Source: Venturia oleaginea (Eukaryota > Ascomycota > Dothideomycetes > Venturiales > Venturiaceae). Taken from it: 64,000 nucleotides of DNA. Every line of letters begins with the position of its first letter. Position 1 is the first letter of the stretch. This document shows, in pieces, positions 12,353 through 24,044 of the stretch. A program made the translations under genes and the position numbers. The stretch is from positions 620,001 to 684,000 of the forward strand of contig JABMLP010000008.1 in assembly GCA_013176395.1 (NCBI GenBank). Direction: 5' to 3'. The notes beneath the pieces are model-generated. The model ran no database searches. It had not been told where the DNA came from and saw nothing but the letters and a program-made list of their open reading frames with translations.

Positions 12353-15300
12353 ATGCCCTCCATTGGCGATCAAAGCGGCACTTCAGATACGTCTCCCTCC
12401 AGCACACCAAAGCCTGTTAGCCTACATCTGTCACACAATATCCATGGCGAATTAGAACCGCCATGGCTCGTTCAAGTACTGGAATTTCCATGGCGCAAAA
12501 ATGATCATCTTGGAAGCTTCGATCTTCTCACATGGCTTGTCGAATTTCTCGATCCTAAGTCCCGCGGGGCTCTTCGCCGAGTGCATTCCAGAATCAGAAG
12601 AATCTTTCCCGATGCATCCTTTTTCAAAACCATCAGGACCATACCGCGCAAGGTCGATCCTTTCAAGCATCTTTCCAAGAATTATCTGCACACCATTGGA
12701 AAACACTGCAGGGACCTCCGCATCCTGCTTGACGCGGCCCCTTCCAGAACGACCGTACACAGCGGCGAAGGACACGATGATGGTGAGGACTGGACAAGAA
12801 TCTTGTGGTGCCTCCGGAACACAGAAAAGCTCACACTGCGCACCACCAAGGGGCCTGGGAATGTAGTTAGCTCGGCCAACATCAGCATGCTGACAGAGCC
12901 TTTCCGTCAAAATTTTCAGAAAGCTACCTTCTTGCAGAATCTAACAACCTTAAAGTTGGGCCCGTTTCATGTGCCTTACATCGTCAATTTCTGTTCCTTG
13001 GGTACAGATTGTAAAACCGAGGCCTGGACAATGGGGAAGACATGGTCCCAAATTACAGAGTTGGAGTGCCAGTTCTACATTCAAAAAGAAGGCGGCAATT
13101 ACGAAATAGAATGGGAAAAAAATCTTCAAACCCTTCAAAGATGGCTCAGAGGTTTCAAGAAGAATGTGAGAACGTTGAAGTTTCACTGGATTGTCGCTGA
13201 GAACGCCTCAGGGCCACGGCCCCATCCGCTCGCTTTGGAGAAGTGGCTTCCAGGAACAGGTGACTTGGTCGAATATCCTCTTATTTGGAACGCCTTGAAA
13301 ACATTGGCCATTGGCAACGTCGAGCTCCACGAAGACGATGCAGATTCAGAGTTGAATTTACTTAATTCAAGGGTGCCAAATATGGAGAGGTACTATCGCT
13401 TGAGATATGCCACCGACTGGGACATTATAGAATTCGTATTTGAGGGTCGTGAGGCCAAGTATTGGCAAAGATTTGATAGATTAGCAAATGGGAGGTGGCC
13501 TCGTCCGCCAGGAGCTGAAAGGCCACGACGAATACGGACTCTCGAGCAGCCATCGCATAGTCAACCGAACTCTCCAACACGTCCTCCATCCAAGGAAAGC
13601 TCAACAAATCGTACTGGCAACATCTCGAGATCTGGCGTTGACTTCGATCAAGACTCCCTTGTTGATCCTTTTTCCCTACAGCAACCTGCGAAAGCTATTC
13701 CATCAACACCAAAGGAGAGTCCTAGACAACCGAGAATCCATCATAGTTCGTTGGACAACAGTCCAACACATCGTCCTGGAAACACGTCAAGGGCTGGCTC
13801 TGAATTTTCTCAGGAGTTCTCACCAAAATCTCCCACATCACAGCACTCTTCAGCAATCGGACCACCAGCCCAAAGCGAGTCCCAAATACGAACAAGAAAC
13901 AGCTCGAGTTCTACGCCGCATCAAAGAGTCGAAAATAAGTCTCTAGACTCAAGAGCCGCAGGTATACTTCCGGAGCTACAGGTTACTATCGACGATCATA
14001 TGGAGTTGTTTCGTTCCCAACAACGATTAAACCAGTTCAGGGGTGGATCCAAAGAAGGCTCTGGGGAGCTCACTCCGCGCTCTCCGCAGAGAAGACAGTT
14101 CATCAAGCCTAATGCTGTACAGCGATTCAACTTTGAATACGACGAAGAAGTATCTCAAACCCAACAGCAACCGAACCAAGTCAAACACGGATTGAGAGAA
14201 GACTCTGGATTTCCCCCACCTATGTCACCACTATCACCGCATTTGATGGCACCAGATCGTCAAGCAACTGGCACACGAACAAGAACCAACATGGGTTTTA
14301 CACAGCAACTAAACCTGTCTGCTGTCTCCAGAAACTATGATCATGACAATGCACAACTCCACTTACGTAAACCCAGTAGCACTCGTATTGGAACAAGAGA
14401 AAGCTCGGAACAATCTCGACCTGTTCATCAAGTGTCTCCTCAACCACATCGTGATGACTTGATTGATCGTCTGGCGAATGGTTTGACTACTACTACTCAG
14501 ACACAAGCCAACTTACCGTCCAGGCGACGTCAAAGCGTCAAGCCAAAACCCGAAGCTCAGGAACATGGCCACTACCTTCAAGAACGAAGCTCCAATTCTC
14601 GAATCCAACCCGTTCTTACGACGATGGCAACTTCCGCTTCTTTTCTTCGAGAAGAACCAGCCAGCTTTGACGCTGATTCGAGAGGTGAATATGTATCTCG
14701 AGCTCGTCCAGTGGGATATTTGGCTGCAAATAACTCTGTGTCGTTCAAGTACTCTACTACACAAACTACGGCGTTCCCACACACAGAGATCCGTCCAGAT
14801 CCCCCGCGATGTCTCACGCGGGGAACTCATGAGGATCCCTGGTCCGAGAAGAGGACTTTTGACCGAGTATACGAGCAAGGCAGCTACGTTGCCGTAAGGA
14901 AAAGCCCTGCAATGGCAAACTACGATGAGTTCAAAGTGAACCCGTTTCTGGGGGAGTCAGTAGGTCCAAATGCTGACCAAGGAGGATACTCTGCTCCACC
15001 TGATTCCAGAACGGAAGAAGATCATACCCCCGGCAGTCGGCGAGAACATCCAAGAGACAACTTTGCCGGCCAGGCTCAGTTGACTTACCCCACGAACACG
15101 CGGAATTCCGCGCCACCGAAGTCTACGCAGCCACTGATGAGAATCGAAGACCAGGAAGTTAGGCGCCGGTCTAAACTCGATGCACCCGAGGTAGTTCCCA
15201 TGTACGAAGGCCCATTGCTACCAGAAGAGCACGTTGCGATGTCCAGACGCAATGGACCTCGTCCTGGTCTGGTCCTTGTCCAGCCCCAAAACTTTGTTGC

Positions 15301-15832
15301 TCCGACTGAAGGCACCCCTCAAGCACATTTGATAAATCAGTTTGAGATTGACAACCCGCCTGCGATATTGGGAAACCGCGTTTCAGCACCGGAGTTGGAA
15401 CCTTCGTCCCGCCCTCTCAGAAATAACAAGAGGGCGAAACGAAGGCATGATTCAGAGTCGGTTGAGAATGTCCGTGGGGAAGATTTGACTGCACTCAGTG
15501 CCAAGGAAGCTGAGCGACGGAACAGAGATAATTTACTGGCGGGCTCTTACTTCTCTGCCAAGAAAGATTCTCCTTCTCGGTCTAAGATCGGATTTCTGAG
15601 GAAAGTCTTCAGGCGGAGAGATTCGGAAGAGTCGACTACAAGCAAGACGAGTACGAGAGATTCTAAGGCGTCGAATGGGTCTGAAGATAGTGGAAAGCGA
15701 AGGAGTTTTGGGAAGAAGGTAAAGGATGGAGTGAAGGACTCTGTGAAGGGAGCAAAAGAGTCGGGAAAGGCCTGGGTTAGCCTCGTGGGCGATCTCTCAG
15801 GCTTATCAGAAGTGAGGGGGGTTAGAAGTTGA
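12353..15832 (+). CDS. Large, mostly disordered protein of unknown function
   Basis: A single uninterrupted frame of 1159 codons. Residues about 35-340 are a folded, Leu/Trp-rich region: it opens with an F-box-like helix pair (FDLLTWLVEFLDPKSRGALRRV is the relevant stretch, at residues 56-77) and continues with leucine-spaced segments, the general layout of fungal F-box/LRR-like proteins. This resemblance is weak. From about 370 to 1080 it is Ser/Pro/Gln/Arg-rich and probably disordered, with a diverged internal repeat (STNRTGNISRSG near 416 and SPTHRPGNTSRAG near 468). The last ~100 residues are very basic, ending in a Lys/Gly/Val helix (KKVKDGVKDSVKGAKESGK). I recognise no defined family. 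Length, steady reading frame and domain-like N-terminus make it a real gene. Confidence 0.8.
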   Translation: MPSIGDQSGTSDTSPSSTPKPVSLHLSHNIHGELEPPWLVQVLEFPWRKNDHLGSFDLLTWLVEFLDPKSRGALRRVHSRIRRIFPDASFFKTIRTIPRKVDPFKHLSKNYLHTIGKHCRDLRILLDAAPSRTTVHSGEGHDDGEDWTRILWCLRNTEKLTLRTTKGPGNVVSSANISMLTEPFRQNFQKATFLQNLTTLKLGPFHVPYIVNFCSLGTDCKTEAWTMGKTWSQITELECQFYIQKEGGNYEIEWEKNLQTLQRWLRGFKKNVRTLKFHWIVAENASGPRPHPLALEKWLPGTGDLVEYPLIWNALKTLAIGNVELHEDDADSELNLLNSRVPNMERYYRLRYATDWDIIEFVFEGREAKYWQRFDRLANGRWPRPPGAERPRRIRTLEQPSHSQPNSPTRPPSKESSTNRTGNISRSGVDFDQDSLVDPFSLQQPAKAIPSTPKESPRQPRIHHSSLDNSPTHRPGNTSRAGSEFSQEFSPKSPTSQHSSAIGPPAQSESQIRTRNSSSSTPHQRVENKSLDSRAAGILPELQVTIDDHMELFRSQQRLNQFRGGSKEGSGELTPRSPQRRQFIKPNAVQRFNFEYDEEVSQTQQQPNQVKHGLREDSGFPPPMSPLSPHLMAPDRQATGTRTRTNMGFTQQLNLSAVSRNYDHDNAQLHLRKPSSTRIGTRESSEQSRPVHQVSPQPHRDDLIDRLANGLTTTTQTQANLPSRRRQSVKPKPEAQEHGHYLQERSSNSRIQPVLTTMATSASFLREEPASFDADSRGEYVSRARPVGYLAANNSVSFKYSTTQTTAFPHTEIRPDPPRCLTRGTHEDPWSEKRTFDRVYEQGSYVAVRKSPAMANYDEFKVNPFLGESVGPNADQGGYSAPPDSRTEEDHTPGSRREHPRDNFAGQAQLTYPTNTRNSAPPKSTQPLMRIEDQEVRRRSKLDAPEVVPMYEGPLLPEEHVAMSRRNGPRPGLVLVQPQNFVAPTEGTPQAHLINQFEIDNPPAILGNRVSAPELEPSSRPLRNNKRAKRRHDSESVENVRGEDLTALSAKEAERRNRDNLLAGSYFSAKKDSPSRSKIGFLRKVFRRRDSEESTTSKTSTRDSKASNGSEDSGKRRSFGKKVKDGVKDSVKGAKESGKAWVSLVGDLSGLSEVRGVRS

Positions 15833-16715
15833 GCTGGACTTTATGCCGGATCGTGGGCTGGGACTATACGAAAGAACGTCTTTTGGAAGATTTGATCATA
15901 CCCAATTATTGGATCAGTTGTATTGTTTTTATTCTTGTTTCTTGGAAGAGGCGATTCTAGTATAGTATCTACATAAACTGGATCTTCTGTAATTTTTGGA
16001 ATCGAGAGAATGCCTTCGATACAAAGCCCTCGTCCTTCCTCCTGTTGAAGCTCTTTCTCGAGGTAAATTCTTCCGAATTTGGGTTGAAAATTGATCGATT
16101 TTTGACTATCTATCTGTATAAAGTTAGCAATACTGAATTCGAGTTGCCAGTGATCAAATTTGTTCAGAAGAGAAACTGCAGCGTTTATAAGGAATTTCGA
16201 GTAGATAATCATTCCTTTGTCAATTTGAAAATGATAATTGTAAAATCGCTGTCAAGGATAGTGTCGGCTGTATGAGCCCGTTTTCACAGATCTCTGACAA
16301 CCTCCTATGAGCTCTTGATGATAATGGCCATCGGCTACAAGTCGAACCGTAAAGCGACGGCGGTATTGTACTATTGGTTCTATATAAATATTTCGATTAG
16401 ATGGATATCACTAAAGATGGGGCTTTTTTTTTTTTTCAGATTTCCAGAAATTGATCGAGATGGATCATGATCTAAGATTTTTGAATTAAAATGAATGGGT
16501 CGATAATCACCCAAGACAGTGTTGTTGTTGTTTCTTTGAGGCGTGTTTCTTCGCCCAGTCTGTGACCTCGAAATTGGATCACCACGCCTCGTTCACTGTT
16601 CCACCACGGCAGCCAACGCAAATCATACAAATACAACGCCGAATCCGCCTTCTTCTAGTAAACAACTCGCCATTATCACTCAAAACACATATAGCGCCAT
16701 CAATACGGCCTCAAA
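15833..16715. other. Intergenic with possible degenerate repeat arms
   Basis: No gene seen. A right-arm-like motif (TTTCCAGAAATTGATCGAGA) at 16441-16460 follows a 16-T run (about 16423-16436) and resembles the foldback family, but I cannot match a good left arm. A second weak resemblance is at 16090-16105. Confidence 0.35.
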
Positions 16716-17087
16716 ATGCTCATCAAGTGAGCCCGCTTGCCCCTCCATTGTAGACAAATGCTAACCAGGCCTCGTCGCACAGAGTACGCACCCTCACCGG
16801 CAAAGAGATCGAACTGGACGTCGAGCCGGACTACAAGGTCTCGAAGATAAAGGAGCGCGTTGAAGAAAAGGAGGGCATTCCACCAGTGCAACAGCGCTTG
16901 ATCTTCGGCGGAAAGCAGATGTGAGCAACGTCAAGACACACATACGTGCTCTATCTTTCTCTTTCTGCAGGGCATAAGACTAACCAACACTTTCTCTCAC
17001 AGGAGCGACGACAAGACTGCCGAGGAATATGGCCTAGAAGGCGGCGCCACACTGCATCTGGTGCTTGCTCTTCGTGGCGGACGATAA
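16716..17087 (+). CDS. RUB1: NEDD8/Rub1 ubiquitin-like modifier
   Basis: NEDD8/Rub1 is conjugated to cullins and activates SCF-type ubiquitin ligases. Exons are 16716-16726 (only 11 bp), 16783-16920 and 17003-17087, 234 nt and 77 residues. The start [19 protein letters not shown] is made by the 11-bp exon plus exon 2. [12 protein letters not shown] and [11 protein letters not shown] follow, and the C-terminus is VLALRGGR: Ala at position 72 is the NEDD8 signature (ubiquitin has Arg), and one Arg after Gly76 must be removed by processing. Introns are 56 and 82 bp. Confidence 0.96.
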
Positions 17088-17332
17088 ACATGTTCACAAT
17101 CACATTGTTAATCTGCTTGGGCTCTAGAAAGGGATGGACACGGACATAATGCGACAGGCACGCTTTGGGAACGGATGGACCGTCGAGGGCGATTTGAGCC
17201 TACTGGCCGATAGCACTGGCAATAAGGAGTTGTAAGGTTATGGGTATGCATGGAATGATAGCGTTTTGAGATATCACTCATCGATAGGTATCAATATTAC
17301 GACGATGCTTTTCATTTTGGAATACCTCCTCT

Positions 17333-17409
17333 CGCGATGGATATTATTTAATTTCTGGCCAAATGATGTTGGGAGATTGTCAGAACCTCATCAGCATCGA
17401 TATCAATGT
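17333..17409. repeat. Foldback repeat copy E
   Basis: Left arm 17333-17360 (ends TTTAATTTCTGGCC) and right arm 17378-17409 (TTGTCAGAAC..CATCGATATCAATG) are diverged inverted repeats of the same family. The copy lies about 245 bp past the NEDD8 stop. Confidence 0.6.
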
Positions 17410-17921
17410 AGGCACTATCGACTGTCTTAGGTGATTTATAGAGGGGCCGCGAAGTGAGGGCCGCGCTCAAGAATTGTCGTCCCACATCAACGAGCAAACA
17501 CCGATTTTCCTGGATTCTCAAGCTTCAAAGTTAAGCCCAGATACTATGAATGTCCCATATCAAGCAAAGCGTGATCCAGGAATTCTTTATTATCAAGTGT
17601 ATACACATATCCTCGCGAGTCATGCACTTGGTGGCTTAGTCCGAACGACCTCGAAGTCAAAACGACCTCACCCTCCAGGTACTTAACTCCTTCATGAACG
17701 ACATTCTCCTCTCCTTCTTCGCATAGAATTGGATTTTCTCCACACTCAAATTGCATAACAACATAATCTTCTGTCCAGCAGCCATCAATCGCCCTCGCAG
17801 CGCCGCAAACATATACACACCTCAGCCGGCCGCAGTATTCCACCTTGGTCTCTCACACCCACATATAAACTATCCACACACTCCATCCCGGCGACGCCGA
17901 ATTTGCAATTCACCCGCAATC
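17410..17921. other. Upstream region of elongin A gene
   Basis: No separate gene seen. The stretch before the start codon is C/A-rich, as in many fungal 5' leaders. Confidence 0.4.
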
Positions 17922-18926
17922 ATGGCTCCAAGGACTCTCTATGAGCAAGCCAAAACGGCCCTGATCAAAAACATCTCCATGCTCAACGACGTAGGCGACC
18001 TTCCCTACCACTTCGTGCGCGCCATCCTCCTCCGCGTTGAATCACCTACCCAACTCCGCGAAATAGAAAAGTCCTCTCCCCAAATTATCGGCCTCGACGG
18101 CGAGATCTGGGAAAGACTCATACAGCGGGACGTCAGCGGTTGGGAAAAGAAGGTTGGCAGGTTCACGCACACAGAAACCGATGAAGAGACTGGAGAGGAA
18201 GTGAGTGTTTTTGGACCCAGGAAGCCAGAGGATTGGTACAAGGTCTACAAGACTTTGTTGAGGCAGGCTGAAGAGGAGACGAGGGAGGCTGAGCAGGCTT
18301 TGTTTGCGAAGAATACGGATATCCAGAAGGCGAGGCAGGCGAATAGGGTTATTGCTCCAACGAAGATGATTCCGCCTAAGGTCTCTTCGGGGCATAGAGG
18401 ACCGACTACGTTTTCGAAGACGCCGGATAAGAGTACGTTGAGGTTCACAGGTGGGAGTAAGACGAAGGATGTTATGGCACGCGCGAGACGGGAGGCAGCA
18501 GAGCATAAGGCGCAGCATTCTGGTCCGCTTGGTGGGAGAGCGATGATGAGACCGCCACCGCGTAATATGCTCAATCGCGTACAGAAACCTCCCGAAGGGT
18601 TTGTGGACAGGAGAAGACAGGAGCTTGCGGATATCGCAGCGGCGAGACAACAGAAAGCCGGAGTCGGAGTCCGAGTTGCAACGACTACGAACTCGAAAGC
18701 GACTGAACTTGCTGCCAGGGAGGCGAGATTGAGGGATGCGCAGGGCAATTCTGGATCGGGACAGGGGAGCTTGGTTCCAGGTATAAGTTACAAAGTTCCG
18801 AAGCTAGGAGTTTCAGCGAAGAACTCGTCTGGTGGGAGTGCGGGCTCTGGTTCTAAGACGAGTTTGGCACCGCCTGTGAAGAGGAAGAGGGAGGTGGATA
18901 TGTTCCACAATAGGAAGAAGAGATGA
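17922..18926 (+). CDS. ELA1: Elongin A (transcription elongation factor SIII subunit)
   Basis: In yeast Ela1 forms a ubiquitin ligase with Elc1 and Cul3 that removes stalled RNA polymerase II; in animals elongin A stimulates elongation. The single exon encodes 334 residues. The N-terminal 70 residues carry the elongin A signature: a BC-box-like helix followed by DVGDLPYHFVRAILLRV and TQLREIEKSSPQIIG. WYKVYKTLLRQAEEE follows, then a long Arg/Lys/Gly/Pro-rich tail ending KRKREVDMFHNRKKR, probably nuclear. I chose the ATG at 17922 because the conserved region starts a few residues after it; the frame stays open upstream but that part is unlike the family. Confidence 0.9.
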   Translation: MAPRTLYEQAKTALIKNISMLNDVGDLPYHFVRAILLRVESPTQLREIEKSSPQIIGLDGEIWERLIQRDVSGWEKKVGRFTHTETDEETGEEVSVFGPRKPEDWYKVYKTLLRQAEEETREAEQALFAKNTDIQKARQANRVIAPTKMIPPKVSSGHRGPTTFSKTPDKSTLRFTGGSKTKDVMARARREAAEHKAQHSGPLGGRAMMRPPPRNMLNRVQKPPEGFVDRRRQELADIAAARQQKAGVGVRVATTTNSKATELAAREARLRDAQGNSGSGQGSLVPGISYKVPKLGVSAKNSSGGSAGSGSKTSLAPPVKRKREVDMFHNRKKR

Positions 18927-19500
18927 ATTGGACGGAAGACGGTGTACTGTTGAATGTTTGACCTGGGGGATATACGATGATTTGATATGACTTTGATGGT
19001 ACGATTTGGTGGGTCTGGCATGGCATGGTATGGCATAGGGTATGGTTGGGCGTATTTACTTGTACGTGATATTTTGCACTGCACTAGAGAGTTACACAGC
19101 GAGGTGTTGGAGGTTATTTTGCTAAGAGCTGCGTGGAGAAAGCACCGAATACAAAGACAGGTTTCTAAGGAGTTTGATCGTAGTTTTAGGGCATTGAAGT
19201 AGACCAGGTGCCGTAATCCCATATTTACTTGCTTCTATCCGTCAAACTTATTGAGGCATCCATCTTTTTGATCTTGTTCAGATGATGTTCTCGGTTCGAT
19301 TTTTTGGCCTGGGCTCCTACTTTGGTTTCGGTGGGTGTGATATAGATCTGGAAGATAAGAAAATATCCAAGATAGGAGGAAACATGAATGCAATCATCAT
19401 ATCATTAACTCCCATCAAAATCCAGCTTCTCGTAATCGCCCCAATACCCTCGGACATCTAAAAAACACTCGATTCTCTCCGGTCTTCCCAAATCCCAAAA
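18927..19500. other. Convergent intergenic region, ELA1 / RBL2
   Basis: Contains the 3' ends of two convergent genes. No gene, RNA or clear repeat seen. Confidence 0.5.
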
Positions 19501-20000
19501 TTACTCCTTGATAGCTTCCTTTGCATTCGCAATCACCTCCTTTGCCTTCGTGAGCTCGGTCTCTGAAGCATCCGCTCCTGTTGCTTCGAGCTGCTCTTCT
19601 AGTTTCTCGAGGGCGTCTTGGATCTTCTTCTTCATGCTTGGGAATACGGCTTTTGTTTCTTCGAGGGCTTGTTTCTGCAATAACTTTATTAGAGAATTCA
19701 ATGATGATAAGCATCGTGATCAGAAGATACTGGATGGACGTGAATGACGTGAAAAAGTGAGCATAGGAAATTAGAGTGAAAGGAGAGTATTGACATTATC
19801 ATGGGAATATTTTATTTAGAAACATGGAGTGTACGTACCTCCTGCTTCAACTGGTACTCGGCATTCTCGTCTTCGCTTGGCTTTTCCAGTTTTGTGATTC
19901 GGGCTTGTTGTTGGGTGAGTTCTTTGTGGTAGGATGCTTCTTCTTTCACGAGGCGTTGGAGGGAGGATGTTGAGATTGTGAGTTTGGAGGGTGGTGCCAT
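19501..20000 (-). CDS. RBL2: Tubulin-specific chaperone A (cofactor A)
   Basis: Cofactor A captures beta-tubulin in the tubulin folding pathway in the cytosol. Exons 19839-20000 and 19501-19674 (336 nt, 111 residues) flank a 164-bp intron. The sequence shows the family's two-to-three-helix bundle: LVKEEASYHKELTQQQARI, then an alanine/glutamate-rich helix KQALEETKAVFPSMKKKI and LEKLEEQLEATG. Length fits the family (105-115). It is divergent from MCM4, with 426 bp between start codons. Confidence 0.92.
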
Positions 20001-20321
20001 TTTGATTCGAGAGATTTGAAAGTCGAGCCAGAAAAGGATCGGATGTTGTAGTAGATGTTTTGGTACCTTTTGTTGTTTTGTGTCTTCGCCTGATATGGAA
20101 TGTTATGGAAGAATTGGAAATTGGAAAGAGGGGGGGGGGGTTGTGAAGAGGATGGAACGATGAAAATTTGACATTTTGAGAAACGCAGTAGGAGAGAATG
20201 CTTACGGGATATTTGAGCGCTGTTAAGACGATTGAAGAATTCATTCATTCAAAGGAGAGAAATCGTAGGATTTTTTGATGGGGTAGCAAGGCAAAACCAA
20301 TTTACCCAAAGTGGCCTATTT

Positions 20322-20346
20322 ACGCGTTTTCGCGTTTCGCACGCGT
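20322..20346 (+). promoter_or_regulatory. Two ACGCGT (MCB-type) boxes upstream of MCM4
   Basis: ACGCGT at 20322-20327 and again at 20341-20346, about 80-105 bp before the MCM4 start. ACGCGT is the MBF (Mbp1/Swi6) site that drives G1/S genes in yeasts. Presence is seen; function is inferred. Confidence 0.65.
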
Positions 20347-20426
20347 GCTCCTTTTCTCTCTTCATCTCCACCCTTACAGCCTCAATCTTTTCGTCTTTAT
20401 TCACCACCATTGCACTTGTCTTCAAA

Positions 20427-23400
20427 ATGTCTTCACCACGCCGAGGACGCTCCCAGCGGGGCTCTGCAACTCCTCAATCTCAACGCAATCCAGCAACTCC
20501 CCGTCGCGCCGCTCGCTCATCCCAAGTCCCCGTCTCCTCTCCCCTCTTCTATCAGTCTTCTCCAGCGCCCGGTGCGTCAGGAACGGCTGCTGAAAATGGT
20601 GATGGTCCCAGTAGTCCTGTCGCTGCACGATCGGATGTCATAGATGGCGATAGAACCCCTCGTGCCTCGAGGACAAACATTGGTGACTCCTCGCCAATTC
20701 GATACGCTCCCAGCTCCAGTCCTACGAGGGGAGGACGCCCATCTCGCTCACAGGCAAACGAACCCCGAAGCGACAGCAGCGCTCTCTTTGTGAGAGATAT
20801 CACTACAGATGGCGCTGCTCCCGTTCGTCACCGAGGTGAGATGAACTCTGATTTCTGGGGAAGAGATGGTGGTGGACGACGTCGTATGATGGTCGATCAG
20901 AATGGCATGCCTCCTTCCGAAACAAACACTTTCTCGAACCTTCATCCGCATACTTCAGAAGCAGATCGTATGGGGGGAGACGGCTTGGGAATGCTGGTGT
21001 GGGGAACGAATATCTCGATTACAGATACCAAGCACGCTTTTGACGAATTTCTACGCAATTACACAAGAAAATATCGCATGCTCAGGGACAATGAGATTGA
21101 ATCTGTCAATGGATTACCTGCGGACCACCCCGGCAACACGCACGAGTATATGGAACTTGCAGAGATGATGTTGGAATTCAATGTTACTGCCCTCAATCTC
21201 GACATGCGCAATCTCAAAGCGTATCCTCCGACCTTGAAATTGTGGCACCAGATTCAGAGCTATCCAGGAGAAATCGTGCCGATCATGGATGACTGCATTC
21301 ACGAATTGATCTACGAGTTGGCAGAAAAAAAGGCCAAGAATGAAAAAAATGAGATCCTCAATTCGCGTCCCAATGGAGCCAATGGAAGGGCACGGGGACG
21401 AGATTCAAGCTCTTTGCCTCCTATTCCCGATTCGGATGCAGCAGAGACGCCCATGGGTGAAGAATCTGGTGTCAATGATGCACTCAAGGCTGTTGACGCT
21501 GCGTTGAAGGAGATCCACACCCAGGCATATGTCGTTCGTCCATTTGGACTAGATAAGACAATCAATTTGCGAGAATTGAACCCGCAAGGTATGGTAAATC
21601 TACTGAGGGACATTTGGCGGTGCTAATTCAGATCGCAGACATGGACAAAATGGTCAGCGTGAAAGGTCTAGTCATCCGGACGACACCAATCATCCCAGAC
21701 ATGAATCGTGCATACTTTAGATGTGCAGTCTGCAATCACTCCGTTCTGGTTGACCTCGACCGAGGCAAGATCACCGAGCCAACAGTATGTCCAAGAGAGC
21801 TCTGCCGATCTTCAAATTCCATGCAAATTGTCCACAATCGATGCGCATTCGCAGATAAGCAGGTTATCAAGCTGCAAGAGACCCCAGACAGTGTTCCGGA
21901 TGGACAAACGCCGCATTCCGTCTCCCTTTGCGTCTATGACGATCTGGTAGATGTTTGCAAGGCTGGTGACCGTATCGAAGTCACTGGTATTTTCAAGTGC
22001 AACCAAGTCCGTGTCAATCCTAGACAACGAACCGTCAAGAACATCTTCAAGACGTATGTCGATGTCGTGCATGTTCAGAAGGTGGACAAGCGTCGCCTGG
22101 GTATCGATACTTCCACAATTGAGGAGCAGCTCGCCGATCAAGCCGCTGGTCAGACTCGTGAAGTCCGCAAGGTCACTGAGGAAGAAGAGGCCAAGATCAA
22201 GAAAGTTGCTTCGCGGCCTGATGTTTACGATGTCCTGTCTCGTTCTTTGGCACCGAGTATCTATGAGATGGACGATGTCAAGAAAGGAATCCTCCTCCAA
22301 CTTTTTGGCGGTACTAATAAATCTTTCGAGAAGGGTGGAAGTCCCAAATACCGTGGAGACATAAATGTGCTCCTTTGTGGTGATCCATCCACCGCCAAAT
22401 CTCAAATACTGCGCTACGTCCACCAGATCGCTCCTCGAGGTGTCTACACTAGCGGAAAAGGTTCTTCTGCTGTTGGTCTGACGGCTTACATCACTCGCGA
22501 CCCAGAGACTCGACAACTCGTTCTCGAATCTGGAGCTCTCGTCCTCAGTGACGGAGGTGTCTGCTGTATCGACGAGTTTGACAAGATGGCCGACGCCACT
22601 CGCTCTGTATTGCACGAAGTTATGGAACAACAGACTGTTTCTATTGCCAAAGCTGGCATCATCACGACACTGAACGCTCGCACGAGTATTCTTGCCTCTG
22701 CCAACCCGGTTGGCAGCAAATACAACATCAACCTGCCAGTCCCACAAAACATTGACCTGCCTCCTACCCTGCTTAGTAGATTCGATCTTGTCTATCTTGT
22801 TCTCGACAGAATCGATGAGCAGACTGACCGCAGAATGGCCAGGCATTTGGTCGGCATGTATCTCGAAGACACGCCAGACAATGCCAGCGCTGATGAGATC
22901 CTCGTAAGTTGAGATTGCCATGTTATTGCAGCCACAAATACTAATTGTTTCTAGCCTGTCGAATTCCTCACAGCCTACATCTCCTACGCCCGCGCCAATA
23001 TTCAACCAAAACTCACTCAAGCCGCATCCACAGCCCTCGTAGACGCCTACGTCGCCATGCGCGCTCTCGGAGCCGATGTCCGTTCTCAAGACCGCCGCAT
23101 CACTGCCACGACGCGTCAACTCGAATCGATGATTCGTCTCGCAGAGGCACACGCCAAAATGCGTCTCTCCCAAACCGTCGAAGCCTCTGACGTAGAAGAA
23201 GCCGTCCGTCTCATCAAATCCGCCTTGAAACAAGCAGCCACCGATTCCCGCACAGGTCTGATTGATATGGGTCTTTTGACTGAGGGTGTCAGTGCTGGCG
23301 AGCGGAGGAGAAAGGAAGATCTCAAGGCTGCCGTATTGGGCGGACTGGATGATATGTTGAGGGCTGGTGCTACGGGTGCTGTGCCTGTTTATAACCTGAT

Positions 23401-23551
23401 GAGGAAATTGAATGAGGAAGGGAGTGGTGGGCAGATTGATCAGGGGGAGATGATGGCTGCGCTGAGAGCTCTTGAGGCGGAGGGATCGGTGCAATTGGCA
23501 GGTGAGGGTGGACGGAGGACTGTGAGGAGAGTCACTGGGCTTGCTGCTTAG
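20427..23551 (+). CDS. MCM4: DNA replication licensing factor MCM4
   Basis: MCM4 is one of six subunits of the MCM2-7 replicative helicase. Exons 20427-21588, 21639-22903 and 22955-23551 give 3024 nt and 1007 residues. The N-terminal ~200 residues are Ser/Pro/Arg-rich with many SP/TP sites, the usual target of CDK and DDK kinases. A zinc-binding motif (CAVC..CPRELC) is at about 416-444. AAA+ elements: Walker A GDPSTAKSQ near 634, Walker B CIDEFDKM near 697, arginine finger SRFDLVYLV near 766. The C-terminal winged helix follows. A long open frame on the opposite strand (23494-21812) is only a shadow of this gene. Confidence 0.98.
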
Positions 23552-24044
23552 ATGTTGTGGAGATGGAATTGGGAAGAAGAGGCATCATTTTTTGACTCCT
23601 TGTCGATGTTGTGTTGGGATCTGGCGTTTGAGCGGGCGGGCGTGCGGTTTCTTTTGAAGTGGATATTGATGAGATCTATGTAATGAGCTGAGCTTTGATG
23701 GTTTAGAGGATGCTTTTATTGAATTCATGGCTGTTGATCTGATTATTCATTTCGTCCTGTGATCTCTGTTTTCCTATTACTGACCATTGATCAAAACATT
23801 TTCCCCCCGTGGTCTCGATCTCCTTGACGGTACGGAGATGGACTCTTGACGCATTTTCAGGAGCGTGGTTCACAGTAAACCCATGAATATTGAGAGCAAA
23901 GGTTTGAGAAACTACATAGTAGTACGTAACAACAAATTAGGGTATCATTATCATGCTTACAAGAATATCTTCCTGCTAACTCCAAGATATGCTTTAGACT
24001 GATTCCGAGTCTCGGAGGTGAAATTCTGAACTATAGAGGTCTTT
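23552..24044. other. Convergent intergenic region, MCM4 / THO7
   Basis: 3' flanks of two convergent genes. No gene seen before the foldback repeat at 24045. Confidence 0.5.

Noticed and set aside
16423..16475. Possible further foldback copy after a poly-T run
   Set aside because: Only a right-arm-like motif is present; no convincing pairing left arm, so not counted.
19290..19350. GGTTCGATTTTTTGGCC resembling a foldback left arm near RBL2 3' end
   Set aside because: No matching right arm nearby.
21812..23494. 560-codon open frame opposite MCM4
   Set aside because: Antisense shadow of a well-conserved, strongly biased coding sequence; no protein features of its own.
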